Below are positions 1 to 8,196 of a stretch of DNA of 64,000 bases, in pieces; the first letter of the stretch is position 1; each line of letters opens with the position of its first letter. The position numbers and the translations under genes are program-made. Under the pieces are notes generated by a model that saw only the letters and a list, made by a program, of their open reading frames with translations, was not told where the DNA came from and ran no database searches. The stretch is from Aminobacter aminovorans (lineage in GTDB: Bacteria > Pseudomonadota > Alphaproteobacteria > Rhizobiales > Rhizobiaceae): NCBI RefSeq assembly GCF_900445235.1, contig NZ_UFSM01000001.1, positions 4,789,501-4,853,500 on the forward strand. The letters run 5' to 3'.

Positions 1-180
1 CTTGGCCGTCTTGCGCTCAGCGACGAAGGTCTGCGCCGGCGCGAGCGCTTCGTCATCGAGCACTTTCGCGAGGCAGGCGTACCACTATGCGGCGTGATTG
101 GCGGCGGCTACTCGACCGACGTTGCAGCACTTGCCGCGCGCCACGCCATCCTGTTCGAAACAGCAGCCGCCTTCGCCTAA
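1..180 (+). CDS. Histone deacetylase-family protein, C-terminal end (partial)
   Basis: The first 59 codons read openly from the window edge to TAA at 178-180. They encode a tail with the pattern LALSDEGLRRRE, followed by PLCGVIGGGYSTD and an alanine-rich end. That 'L.L.DEGL..R.' helix plus 'GGGY..D' loop is typical of the C-terminus of bacterial class II histone deacetylase/acetylpolyamine amidohydrolase-like enzymes, Zn-dependent deacylases. The catalytic His and Asp residues lie upstream of the window, so activity cannot be judged. The call rests on the tail alone and is moderate. Confidence 0.6.
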   Translation, partial: LGRLALSDEGLRRRERFVIEHFREAGVPLCGVIGGGYSTDVAALAARHAILFETAAAFA

Positions 181-204
181 CGTGATCCCGAAAAGGGGCG
201 GCAG

Positions 205-468
205 CTATTTGCGATAGCTGAACAGCCTGAGGATGATGAAGGCTGGTATGACGATCGCAGCACCCAGCAGGAAGTAACCGAGGAAGCGGTCGATAGCGCG
301 GAAGCCCATGCGCCAGATGTCGACGAAGAAATCGCGAATGCCGTAGAGCACGTCAAAGGGAGACCAGCCGAAGGCACTCATCACGATGCCGACGAGGAAG
401 GAGATAACCAGGAGCTTGATGAACACCCTGAGCGGGGTGTCTCCGAGAAAACGCGTCAATCCGGACAA
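205..468 (-). CDS. DUF6460 small inner-membrane protein
   Basis: An 87-residue protein with a short amphipathic start and two hydrophobic helices at about residues 15-35 and 62-82, separated by an aromatic loop containing a GWSPFDVL motif. The start motif (LTRFLGDTPLRV) and the GW.P.D turn match the DUF6460 family, found in many Hyphomicrobiales. Its function is unknown. It stands alone, convergent with the deacetylase tail, and faces a 218-bp upstream stretch shared with the GGDEF gene. The start at 468 gives a complete domain. The family call is from remembered motif similarity. Confidence 0.7.
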   Translation of the reverse strand: MSGLTRFLGDTPLRVFIKLLVISFLVGIVMSAFGWSPFDVLYGIRDFFVDIWRMGFRAIDRFLGYFLLGAAIVIPAFIILRLFSYRK

Positions 469-686
469 GTTCGATCTCCTGCGATTCTAGCCTGACAGGG
501 ATATCGTGATAAGCGCGCCGGCATCAAGGTGCGGCCCGGCGTTTCCGCTGGACGCACAACCTGCGCGTCATCTGGCCCGCAGATATTTCACGCATGACGA
601 TATGCCTGCGTTGACCTTGTGGAAAACATTCTCGGGCGATTAGCAACCTCTGATGGATCGACGGCGGCTGCGCCTTTGTACCTTGG

Positions 687-2693
687 TTGGGAGTGTCGTT
701 CGCGGTGGAGGTCGAGAAACAATGGCAAGGGCAGCGCAGTCTCAACAGCTATCTTATCGCGCTGGCGCTCGCCTGCCTGCTGCCAGTGGTTGCAATCTCA
801 GCTATCGCCGTCTGGTCTGCCGGTACCGCGTACAAGGATGCCGCGGTCGCGCGTCTGAACGACACTGCCCGGACGCTTGCCAACGCGATCGAAGGCGAGA
901 TCGAAAGCCGCTTCGCAAATATGTCGGTGCTGGCGCAACATCGCGAAACTCCTGATTCCGAACCGCTTCCCGAACCGGAACTGTGGATGCTGGGCGCCGA
1001 CAACAATGTCGCGCTGATCACCAGCGATCGCGTAGCTGTATTGCGCGCCCGGTCGAATGCCGCCGCTGACGCGGCGTTGCTCGCCATGAGCAAGCAGTCG
1101 AACGTCGTCTCGAACGTGCTGACCACAGGCAGCCAGCCACGCCTCGTGCTGGCCGTACCCGCCCCTGCAGGCGAGCGCGGGACTGCAGCCTACGTCATGT
1201 CGACATCGCCGCAGGCGCTGATCCAGACGGTGCAGCGCGGCCGGCGCGCGCCGACCGACATTCTCGTGGCGGTCACCGACGGCAACGGGCGCATCCTGGC
1301 GCGTTCACGCGATGCCGACCGGTTCGTTGGCCAGGTTGCCCCGGACTGGCCCAAGTTGGAGGCACCTAGCGCCGATGCGGGAATTTTCGCGGCCAAGACA
1401 ATTGAAGGCCTGCCGATCGTCCTGTCTTTCCAAAGGCTTGCGGGCACACCGGGCTGGGTGGTCATCGTCGCCGAGTCGACGAGCATTTTCGATGCACGCT
1501 GGCGCGAGCCGATCATGAACCTGTTGCTGGGCGCGGGCGCGAGCGTGTTGCTGGCCGTAGGTGCCGCAATCTGGCTCGGTGGCCGCATCCTGCAGCCAGT
1601 TCAATCGCTTGCCCGCTACAGCAACGCCATAGCCGACGGAAAAGAGACAGACGCGGCTTCCGTGAGGCCCTCGTCCATTCGCGAGTTCGAGACTTTGCGC
1701 CAGAGCTTCGCGCGAGCCGAGCGCTCACTGCGTAACGAAGAGCGGCGCTATCGCACCATTGCCGAGACCGGCGCCATCGTGCTTTGGCGCCGCGACGGCG
1801 ATGGCGAAGTGGGTCTCGCCACCGGTTGGGAGCAGTTGACCGGCAGGCCGGAAAGCGAGGTCGAGGGACAGGAATGGACCAGCGCCATCCATCCCGAAGA
1901 CCGTCCCCTCACCTCGGCGGCCTGGATGACGGCGCTTGCGCAAGGCACCCCGCTCGATGTCGAGTTCCGTCTGAAGATCAGCGACGGCCGCTGGCTCTGG
2001 GTTCGTTCCCAGGGCGCCCCGGTGTTCGAAGCCGATGGGAGCCTCATCGAATGGGTCGGACTGCTCGAGGACATCGACGAGCGCAAGCGCGCACAGGCCG
2101 ACATCGCCTATCTGGCACATCACGACACGCTGACCGGACTAGGCAATCGCACCCTGTTCCGCCAGCAACTCGAACAGGCAGTCGCCAATGTCCGGGACGG
2201 CCGCGACGGCGCCTTGCTCTGTCTTGACCTGGACCTGTTCAAGCAGGTGAACGACACGCTCGGCCACCCCGTCGGCGATGCCCTTTTCTGCGTGGTCGCC
2301 GACAGGCTGCGCGGCTGTGTGGGCGAGGCTGATTGCCTGGTTCGCCTCGGCGGCGACGAGTTCGCCGTCATCCAGAACGACAGCCGGCAGCCGGACGCTT
2401 CGGTGTCTCTCGGCTGCCGCATCGTCGAGGCGCTGTGCGCGCCCTACGAGATCGGCGGCCACCAGATCTCCATCGGCGCCAGCGTCGGCGTCACCCTGAT
2501 CGGCGATAACAGCAGCGACATCGGCAGCTACCTCAAGCGCGCCGACGCGGCCCTCTACCGCGCCAAGCAGGATGGCCGCGGCCGCGTCTGCTTCTTTGAT
2601 CAGGTCGAGCTGCTCGCTGGCATGGTCGAGCTGGCAAAGGGCGGCACTGTGGAGGCGCAGGACGCGACTGAGCGCAACAACGGACGCGCCTAG
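687..2693 (+). CDS. Membrane sensor diguanylate cyclase (PAS-GGDEF)
   Basis: A 668-residue protein predicted to make cyclic di-GMP from two GTP. The order is: N-terminal membrane helix (about 22-45); periplasmic sensing region (46-272, with a cache-like DILVAVTDGNGRILA strand); second helix (276-299); HAMP-like linker; PAS domain of the PAS_3 type (355-470); GGDEF domain (475-640). The catalytic GGDEF is intact at 555-559, and the usual TGLGNR motif starts the domain. The RxxD inhibitory site expected five residues before GGDEF reads GEAD, so product feedback through that site is probably absent. The start is uncertain: the reading frame opens at TTG 687, with GTG at 693 and 705, and no strong ribosome-binding site distinguishes them. 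No EAL domain is present. Confidence 0.85.
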   Translation: MGVSFAVEVEKQWQGQRSLNSYLIALALACLLPVVAISAIAVWSAGTAYKDAAVARLNDTARTLANAIEGEIESRFANMSVLAQHRETPDSEPLPEPELWMLGADNNVALITSDRVAVLRARSNAAADAALLAMSKQSNVVSNVLTTGSQPRLVLAVPAPAGERGTAAYVMSTSPQALIQTVQRGRRAPTDILVAVTDGNGRILARSRDADRFVGQVAPDWPKLEAPSADAGIFAAKTIEGLPIVLSFQRLAGTPGWVVIVAESTSIFDARWREPIMNLLLGAGASVLLAVGAAIWLGGRILQPVQSLARYSNAIADGKETDAASVRPSSIREFETLRQSFARAERSLRNEERRYRTIAETGAIVLWRRDGDGEVGLATGWEQLTGRPESEVEGQEWTSAIHPEDRPLTSAAWMTALAQGTPLDVEFRLKISDGRWLWVRSQGAPVFEADGSLIEWVGLLEDIDERKRAQADIAYLAHHDTLTGLGNRTLFRQQLEQAVANVRDGRDGALLCLDLDLFKQVNDTLGHPVGDALFCVVADRLRGCVGEADCLVRLGGDEFAVIQNDSRQPDASVSLGCRIVEALCAPYEIGGHQISIGASVGVTLIGDNSSDIGSYLKRADAALYRAKQDGRGRVCFFDQVELLAGMVELAKGGTVEAQDATERNNGRA

Positions 2694-2711
2694 GCCTGGC
2701 GCTGGTCGGCA

Positions 2712-3770
2712 TCAGGAAGCGGCGGCCACAGGGCCGGCAGCATCGACGCCGCCGGCCCTGTGGTTTGGTTGAGCGATCATCAACTCCCGGAAGTAGGCGA
2801 CGGTGCGCCGCAATCCCTCCTCCAGCGGTGTTTTCGGGTGCCAGCCCAGGGTGGCGGCCAAGGTGATGTCGGGCCGTCGCTGCTTCGGGTCGTCCTCGGG
2901 CAGCGGGAGGAATTCAAGCTGCGACCTTCTGTCCGTCTCCACCAGAATCGCCCGGGCGAGATCGATCATCGAGAACTCCTCGGGGTTACCCAGATTGACC
3001 GGCCCGGTGAAATCCCGTGGAGAGGCCATCAACCTGATAAGGCCGTCGACAAGATCGTCGACATAACAGAACGACCGCGTCTGCGTGCCACCGCCAAAGA
3101 TCGAGATGCTGTCGCCGCGCAATGCCTGCATGATGAAGTTGGAGACGACGCGCCCGTCATTGGGTTGCATCCTCGGCCCATAGGTGTTGAAGATCCTGGC
3201 GACCTTGATCTCCAGATCGTGCTGGCGCCGATAATCGAAGAACAGCGTTTCGGCACAGCGCTTGCCTTCATCGTAGCACGAGCGCGGTCCGATCGGATTT
3301 ACGTTACCCCAGTAGCCTTCGTCCTGCGGGTGGATGGCCGGGTCGCCATAGACTTCCGATGTCGACGCCTGGAGTATCCTCGCCCCAAGACGCTTGGCGA
3401 GTCCAAGCATGTTGATGGCGCCGAGGACGCTGGTCTTGGTGGTCTGGACCGGATCGCGCTGATAGTGGATGGGTGACGCCGGACAAGCCAGGTTGTAGAT
3501 CTCATCGACCTCGACATACAGCGGCTGGCAGACATCGTGTTCGATCAGTTCGAAGCGGGGATGTTCGACAAGATGAGCGACATTGTCACGCGCGCCGGTA
3601 TAGAAGTTATCGGCGCACAAGACATGCGCACCCGCTGCCACAAGTCGCTCGCAGAGATGAGAGCCTAGAAAACCCGCTCCGCCTGTCACCAGTACCCGCA
3701 TTTCCGGATGCACGTCGGTCTCTGCCTTCGCTATAGAGATTGCCTGCTGGGCAGGCTCATGCGATGTCAC
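2712..3770 (-). CDS. UDP-glucuronate decarboxylase (UDP-xylose synthase, SDR family)
   Basis: An extended short-chain dehydrogenase of about 352 residues. It has an N-terminal NAD-binding motif [10 protein letters not shown] (29-38), a catalytic STSE at 137-140 and a Tyr-x3-Lys pair at Y166/K170. The pattern around it ([32 protein letters not shown]) is that of UDP-glucuronate decarboxylases, which convert UDP-glucuronate to UDP-xylose in the cytosol. Translation starts at GTG 3770; a second candidate is the ATG of MRVLVTGG at 3701. The gene is convergent with the GGDEF gene and divergent, with only 47 bp between starts, from the methyltransferase-glycosyltransferase fusion, so a role in making a xylose-containing surface glycan is likely but inferred. 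Confidence 0.9.
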   Translation of the reverse strand: MTSHEPAQQAISIAKAETDVHPEMRVLVTGGAGFLGSHLCERLVAAGAHVLCADNFYTGARDNVAHLVEHPRFELIEHDVCQPLYVEVDEIYNLACPASPIHYQRDPVQTTKTSVLGAINMLGLAKRLGARILQASTSEVYGDPAIHPQDEGYWGNVNPIGPRSCYDEGKRCAETLFFDYRRQHDLEIKVARIFNTYGPRMQPNDGRVVSNFIMQALRGDSISIFGGGTQTRSFCYVDDLVDGLIRLMASPRDFTGPVNLGNPEEFSMIDLARAILVETDRRSQLEFLPLPEDDPKQRRPDITLAATLGWHPKTPLEEGLRRTVAYFRELMIAQPNHRAGGVDAAGPVAAAS

Positions 3771-3817
3771 TCATGTTTCTACAAGCTGAGCATTTCCAGG
3801 CCAATAGGCGCGTTTGA

Positions 3818-5644
3818 ATGAACTACTTCGACGGCAGCGCTTTCAGCAGGGACTGGACATCCCACCACATTCCCGTCTGGGAGCAGTTGCTGCGCGAGCG
3901 CGCGCACGAGCCGTTGCGGGTTCTGGAGATCGGTTCCTTCGAAGGCCGCTCGGCCCTGTTTTTCCTGCAGTTCCTGCCAAACTGCCAGTTGACATGCATC
4001 GACACCTTCGAGGGCAGCGTCGAACACAGGACGCCCGGCTCGCGCCATCACACGGACATGGTCGAAGTGGAGGCGCGTTTCGACGCCAATACACGACCCT
4101 TTGCCGATCGGCTTGAAAAGCTGAAGGCGTTTTCGATCGAGGCGCTGTCAGAACTGCAGCGCACCTCGCGCCGCTTCGACGTCGTCTATGTCGACGGCGA
4201 CCACCACGCCGCCTCCGCCTTCACCGACGCCCAGCAAAGCTGGGACCTGCTTGCCTCTGGCGGCATCATGATCCTCGACGACTATCTATGGCAGCCAGCC
4301 AAGCCCACCGCCGAACGGCCCCAGGCAGGCATCGACGCCTTTCTCCAGGCCAAGGCAGGCGAGTATGAGGTCCTGCACAGTGACTACCAGGTGATCATTC
4401 GGAAGACGTGGGCCCCATCCCAGCGCGCAGCGCCCGATTTCACCATCGGCGGGCGGAGTATCGACGAGGCGTCCGGCGGGTCGATCAAGCCGCCCTTGGT
4501 CAGCTTCGTGGTCATCGCCTGGAACTATGGCCGCTACGTCGGTGCCACGATCGACTCGATCAAGGCCCAGGACTACCCGAATTTCGAGTGCCTGGTCATC
4601 GACAACGGTTCGACCGACGACAGCGTCGAGGTCATCGCCAGGCATGTCGGCAATGACGACCGCTTCCGTATCGAAACACTGCCGGAAAATCTCGGCCAGC
4701 TTGGCGCGGCATTCTGGTCGCTCGACAAGATCAAGGGCGGCTTCGTCAGCTTCGTCGATGCCGACGATGTACTGTTGTCGACCTACGCGTCGATGCATGT
4801 CCAGGCTCACCTCGCGCTGCGGCAAAGCGTGGCCTTCACATCCTCGAGCGTTGTGGAGACAGACGCGCTCGGAAACATCCTGGCAACTGCCGGCGGCAAC
4901 GTCGGCAGCGGCAGTCAGAGCCAGACGGGAAACCTGCATGCCGAAGCCTCCGTCCTGCGGCTGCCGACGGTTTCGCGCCAGGATTTCCAGCAGCTGTCGG
5001 CGCGGACTGCCCTCGTCCCAAAATCGGCAAGCGGCTGGCAATGGAATCCAGGTACGGCCAACATGTACCGTGCATCTCAGCTGCGGCTGGTCCGGCGCGG
5101 CGGCGAGGCCAGATACATGCGGTCGGCTGACGGCTACCTGAACTTCATGTGCCACGGATTTGGCGGCAGCGCGCTCATCGACGTGGTCCTGTCAGGCTAC
5201 AGGCTGCATGGCCAAAACGCTTTCTCGAACCATGAAAGCTCGCCTTGGCTCCGGTCGGGAACACCGGAATATTATCGGCTCGCCGAGGAAGCGACACTGA
5301 CGGACATCGACTTCCTCCTGGCCAATGCAGGCAGGTATGTCTGGATGCTCGATGGCGGCTTCTGGTCGGTGCTGGACCTCATAACCCGCGAAACGCCCAA
5401 GCGGCTGCGCAGCTTCTACGGCGACCCGAAGGTATTCGAGATCTTCCTGGCAAACGCGCCAAAGCTCGCGCCCCAGTTTCGTTCGCGCGTCTTTTGTCGC
5501 GAGATCCTGGCGCGTTACTCCGGCAGCCAGGCCCGTAAGATTCTGCGCGCCGGCTTTGGCGGCAAGCTCAAACCACGTGCCTATGGCGAGATCGCGCTGT
5601 CTGAGACGCGCAAGGCAGCATCTATACTTCGGAAGCGCAAATAG
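3818..5644 (+). CDS. Fused SAM-methyltransferase and family 2 glycosyltransferase
   Basis: A 608-residue two-enzyme polypeptide. Residues 1-195 form a class I SAM-dependent methyltransferase of the Methyltransf_24 type: SAM-binding LEIGSFEGRS (36-45), a CIDTFEG strand, and DGDHH (126-130) with a following LDDY. Residues about 226-400 are a GT-A fold family 2 glycosyltransferase, with VSFVVIAWNYGRY at the start and the nucleotide/metal motif DADD at 314-317. The last 200 residues have no domain I recognise. No signal peptide or membrane helix is seen, so it probably acts at the cytoplasmic face on a lipid-linked or nascent glycan. It is divergent from the UDP-xylose-forming enzyme and probably acts in the same glycan pathway; the sugar and methyl acceptor are unknown. 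Confidence 0.85.
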   Translation: MNYFDGSAFSRDWTSHHIPVWEQLLRERAHEPLRVLEIGSFEGRSALFFLQFLPNCQLTCIDTFEGSVEHRTPGSRHHTDMVEVEARFDANTRPFADRLEKLKAFSIEALSELQRTSRRFDVVYVDGDHHAASAFTDAQQSWDLLASGGIMILDDYLWQPAKPTAERPQAGIDAFLQAKAGEYEVLHSDYQVIIRKTWAPSQRAAPDFTIGGRSIDEASGGSIKPPLVSFVVIAWNYGRYVGATIDSIKAQDYPNFECLVIDNGSTDDSVEVIARHVGNDDRFRIETLPENLGQLGAAFWSLDKIKGGFVSFVDADDVLLSTYASMHVQAHLALRQSVAFTSSSVVETDALGNILATAGGNVGSGSQSQTGNLHAEASVLRLPTVSRQDFQQLSARTALVPKSASGWQWNPGTANMYRASQLRLVRRGGEARYMRSADGYLNFMCHGFGGSALIDVVLSGYRLHGQNAFSNHESSPWLRSGTPEYYRLAEEATLTDIDFLLANAGRYVWMLDGGFWSVLDLITRETPKRLRSFYGDPKVFEIFLANAPKLAPQFRSRVFCREILARYSGSQARKILRAGFGGKLKPRAYGEIALSETRKAASILRKRK

Positions 5645-5742
5645 CGCCGTTCGGCAAGATCGCCGAATTGCATCAGCCGTCGGACAAGACATCCTGTTTC
5701 CCGATTGCCTGCCAGCAACGCTGATGCTAACCAAGTGCCCGC

Positions 5743-5816
5743 GCGGGTATGATGTAATGGTAGCCTGTCAGCTTCCCAAGCTGAACGCGCGGGTTCGATT
5801 CCCGCTACCCGCTCCA
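5743..5816 (+). tRNA. tRNA-Gly (CCC anticodon)
   Basis: A 74-base cloverleaf with encoded CCA. The acceptor arms GCGGGTA (5743-5749) and TACCCGC (5806-5812) pair fully, followed by discriminator U and CCA at 5814-5816. The anticodon stem TCAGC/GCTGA encloses the loop TTCCCAA, giving anticodon CCC (glycine, GGG codons). The T arm contains GGTTCGATTCC. It lies 98 bp after the glycosyltransferase fusion and is a separate transcription unit as far as can be seen. Confidence 0.95.
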
Positions 5817-5905
5817 GCTTTTGCGGAAAGACTTTGCGCCCGACGCGATGGCCGCAGCCACCTGCAGATTTTACAGCGTGTTTTACAAAGTCCGGCTTCG
5901 GATAC

Positions 5906-5935
5906 GAAAAAGGCCGGACGCAAACGCCCGGCCCT
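5906..5935 (-). terminator. Intrinsic terminator of the amino-acid binding protein gene
   Basis: On the minus strand a 9-bp GC-rich stem (5912-5920 with 5925-5933, one G-U pair) closes a TTTG loop and is followed at once by a run of five T. It sits 20 bp past the stop of the minus-strand binding-protein gene at 5954, the expected place for its terminator. Confidence 0.8.
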
Positions 5936-5953
5936 TGTTCTCAGACTTTGCCG

Positions 5954-6736
5954 TCAATCCGCGCCGTAGATATCGAAGTCGAAATATTTGGCGTTGATCT
6001 TGGCGTAGGTGCCGTCCTTGACGATGGCGTCGATGGCCGCGTTGAGCTTGTCGCGCAGGGCCGTGTCGTCCAGGCGTACCGCGATGCCGGTTTCTGATTC
6101 CGTGCCCTTGAGATCGCCGATCATCTTGCAGCAATCCTGGCCGGTGGTCTTCATCCAGTCGACGAGCACGAACTTGTCGGCGACAACCGCATCGAGGCGG
6201 CCATTGGTCAGGTCAGCCACGGCCTCGTCCTGCGTCGGATAGAGCTTCACGTCGGCGCCCGCCTTGGCATAGTGATCCTCGGCATAGATGCTCTGTGTCG
6301 TCGATGCCTGCGCACCAACCGACTTGCCCTTCAATGCGTCGGGCTCCGGCGAAGCCAGGTCGGAGGTCTTCAGCGCAATCAGAGCCAGCGGCGTTGTGTA
6401 GTACTTGTTGGTGAACGCGACCTGCTTCTTGCGTTCCTCGGTGATTGTCATCGAGGCGACGACGGCGTCGAACTTCTTGCCCTGCAACGCCGGAATGATG
6501 CCGTCCCAATCCTGGGCGACAATCTCGCATTCGACCTTCATCTGGGCGCACAGCGCGTTGGCGATGTCGACATCGAAGCCTACGAGCTTGCCGTCGGCGC
6601 TCAGATTGTTGAAGGGCGGATATGCGCCCTCGGTAGCGATCTTGAGCTTTGCAGCGTCCTGCGCCCAAGCACCGCCCGCCGCAGACAACAGCGCTGCCAG
6701 CGAAGCAGCGCAAGCGAACTTCCACGAAATCTGCAT
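5954..6736 (-). CDS. Periplasmic amino-acid ABC transporter binding protein (SBP_bac_3)
   Basis: A 260-residue solute-binding protein of the lysine/arginine/ornithine-histidine type. It starts with a clear Sec signal peptide (basic start MQISWKF, hydrophobic core, AWA cleavage near residue 25). The mature part opens with KIATEGAYPPFN and contains the GFDVDIANALC segment and a SMTITEERKK motif typical of polar amino-acid binding proteins. I place the start at ATG 6736, because a GGAGAGG ribosome-binding site stands just upstream and it directly precedes the signal peptide; ATG 6748 is possible. No permease or ATPase gene is adjacent, so the partner transporter is elsewhere or outside the window. 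Confidence 0.88.
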   Translation of the reverse strand: MQISWKFACAASLAALLSAAGGAWAQDAAKLKIATEGAYPPFNNLSADGKLVGFDVDIANALCAQMKVECEIVAQDWDGIIPALQGKKFDAVVASMTITEERKKQVAFTNKYYTTPLALIALKTSDLASPEPDALKGKSVGAQASTTQSIYAEDHYAKAGADVKLYPTQDEAVADLTNGRLDAVVADKFVLVDWMKTTGQDCCKMIGDLKGTESETGIAVRLDDTALRDKLNAAIDAIVKDGTYAKINAKYFDFDIYGAD

Positions 6737-6845
6737 GATCCTCTCCATTTGCCGGGCGCCCTTATGTTGAGCGTCCCTGCCCGCAGCCAAGCACAGCAGC
6801 TTGAAATGGACAAGCAGACTAAGGTTGGCGCGCCCTGACGTAAGG

Positions 6846-7934
6846 TCAGTCCATGCGGAAATGCTTGGAGAGCTTCAGGCCCTGGGCCTGGTAGTTGGAG
6901 CCCAGGTCGGTGCCATAAAGCGCCTTCGGGCGCGCCAGCATGTGCTCATAGACGAGGCGGCCGACGACCTGGCCGTGTTCCAGAATGAAGGGCACTTCGT
7001 GGCTACGCACCTCGAGCACGGCGCGGCTGCCGGTGCCTCCGGCGCCGGAATGGCCGAAGCCTGGATCGAAGAAGCCGGCATAATGGACGCGGAATTCGCC
7101 GACCAGCGGGTCGAAGGGCGTCATCTCTGCGGCATAGAGCGGCGGCACATGCACCGCCTCGCGCGACACCAGGATGTAGAACTCGTCCGGGTCGAGCACG
7201 AGTTCCTCGGCACCGTGATTGTAGATCGGCTCCCAGAAATCGACGACCTTCTGGGCGGCGCGCTTGTCGACATCGACGAGACCGGTGTGGTGCTTGCCGC
7301 GATAACCGACGATGCTGCCCACTTCGCCGGCGAGGTCGATGGACAATGCGATGCCGCCGCCCGAAATGTTTGGCGGATCGATCGCGACCAGCCGGTCGGA
7401 CAGGTGAAGCGCGTTGAGTTCGGTCTCCGACAGCAGCGCATTGCCTTTGCGGAAACGGATCTGTGACAGGCGCGAGCCCTTGCGCGCAACGATCGGGAAG
7501 GTGCGCGGGCTGACCTCGAGATAGAGCGGGCCGGTGTAGCCGGCAGGGATCTTGTCGAACTCCTGGCCGCGATCGGTCATCACGCGGGTAAAGATGTCGA
7601 GGCGGCCGGTCGAGCTCTTCGGGTTGGCCGAGGCCGATATCGCGGCCGGCAATGCCAGGCTCTCGAGCAGCGGTACGATATAGACGCAGCCTGTTTCCAG
7701 CACCGCTCCGTTGCTCAGATCGATCTCATGCAGCTTGAGCCGGTCGAGCTTTTCCGACACCAGCGAATTAGGCCCCGGCAGGAAGCTGGCGCGGGTGCGA
7801 AATGCGGTTGCGCCAAGCCTGAGGTCGAGGCTGGCCGGCTGGATCTGGTCGGCATCCAAAGGCGGCGCCTTGAGCGCGCCCGACGCAAACAGCGCCGCGA
7901 TGTCCTGGTCCGGAAGAATGCCCGACTGCCGCAA
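6846..7934 (-). CDS. dcd: dCTP deaminase, two-domain form
   Basis: A 362-residue 2'-deoxycytidine 5'-triphosphate deaminase, which makes dUTP from dCTP for thymidylate synthesis. The first half carries the trimeric dUTPase/deaminase motifs QPASLDLRLG and NPKSSTGRLD. The protein is about twice the length of enteric Dcd, and its second half looks like a repeat of the fold, as is common in Hyphomicrobiales. I chose TTG 7934 because an AGGAG lies eight bases upstream. GTG 7943 is nine bases earlier, and the open frame runs on to 8078 without a family-like sequence. The opposite-strand metZ riboswitch begins 149 bp away. Confidence 0.82.
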   Translation of the reverse strand: MRQSGILPDQDIAALFASGALKAPPLDADQIQPASLDLRLGATAFRTRASFLPGPNSLVSEKLDRLKLHEIDLSNGAVLETGCVYIVPLLESLALPAAISASANPKSSTGRLDIFTRVMTDRGQEFDKIPAGYTGPLYLEVSPRTFPIVARKGSRLSQIRFRKGNALLSETELNALHLSDRLVAIDPPNISGGGIALSIDLAGEVGSIVGYRGKHHTGLVDVDKRAAQKVVDFWEPIYNHGAEELVLDPDEFYILVSREAVHVPPLYAAEMTPFDPLVGEFRVHYAGFFDPGFGHSGAGGTGSRAVLEVRSHEVPFILEHGQVVGRLVYEHMLARPKALYGTDLGSNYQAQGLKLSKHFRMD

Positions 7935-8082
7935 TTGCCTCACTCCTCTACAGCGCCACCAGCCCGAATGCAGAGCCGAGGCCGCTGGATCCCGGCCGTT
8001 TCCGGGGTCATGTGCGTGGCCCAAAACGTTTAGTCGTCCACGCAATTGACGCAAGCAGGCTGCGGGTCTAAAGGACATTTAT

Positions 8083-8137
8083 CCCGTGGTGATTTGGCCG
8101 GTCGGCTTGCAGCCACGTTAAACAAGTCGCTAAAGGG
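8083..8137 (+). promoter_or_regulatory. SAM-II riboswitch aptamer
   Basis: The segment reads CGTGG (8085-8089), TGATTTG, a GC-rich loop, CTTGCAG, CCACG (8113-8117), then TTAAACAAG and CGCTAAAGGG. The CGTGG/CCACG stem, the invariant GATTTG loop, the TTGCAG joint and the 3' CTAAAGGG that closes the pseudoknot all match the SAM-II class. That class binds S-adenosylmethionine and precedes methionine-synthesis genes in alphaproteobacteria. It lies 60 bp before metZ and directly before an intrinsic terminator, which suggests repression of metZ when SAM is abundant. Confidence 0.93.
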
Positions 8138-8148
8138 CCGCGTTGTGG

Positions 8149-8180
8149 ACCGGTTGCGACTTTTCGCGACCGGTTTTTTT
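8149..8180 (+). terminator. Intrinsic terminator between SAM-II aptamer and metZ
   Basis: An 11-bp stem (8149-8159 with 8164-8174, one G-U pair) closes a 4-base loop and is followed by seven T (8174-8180). It begins 12 bases after the aptamer and ends 16 bases before the metZ ATG. This is the layout of an attenuator that stops transcription before the gene. Confidence 0.85.
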
Positions 8181-8196
8181 GTATTTGGATTTGGCT

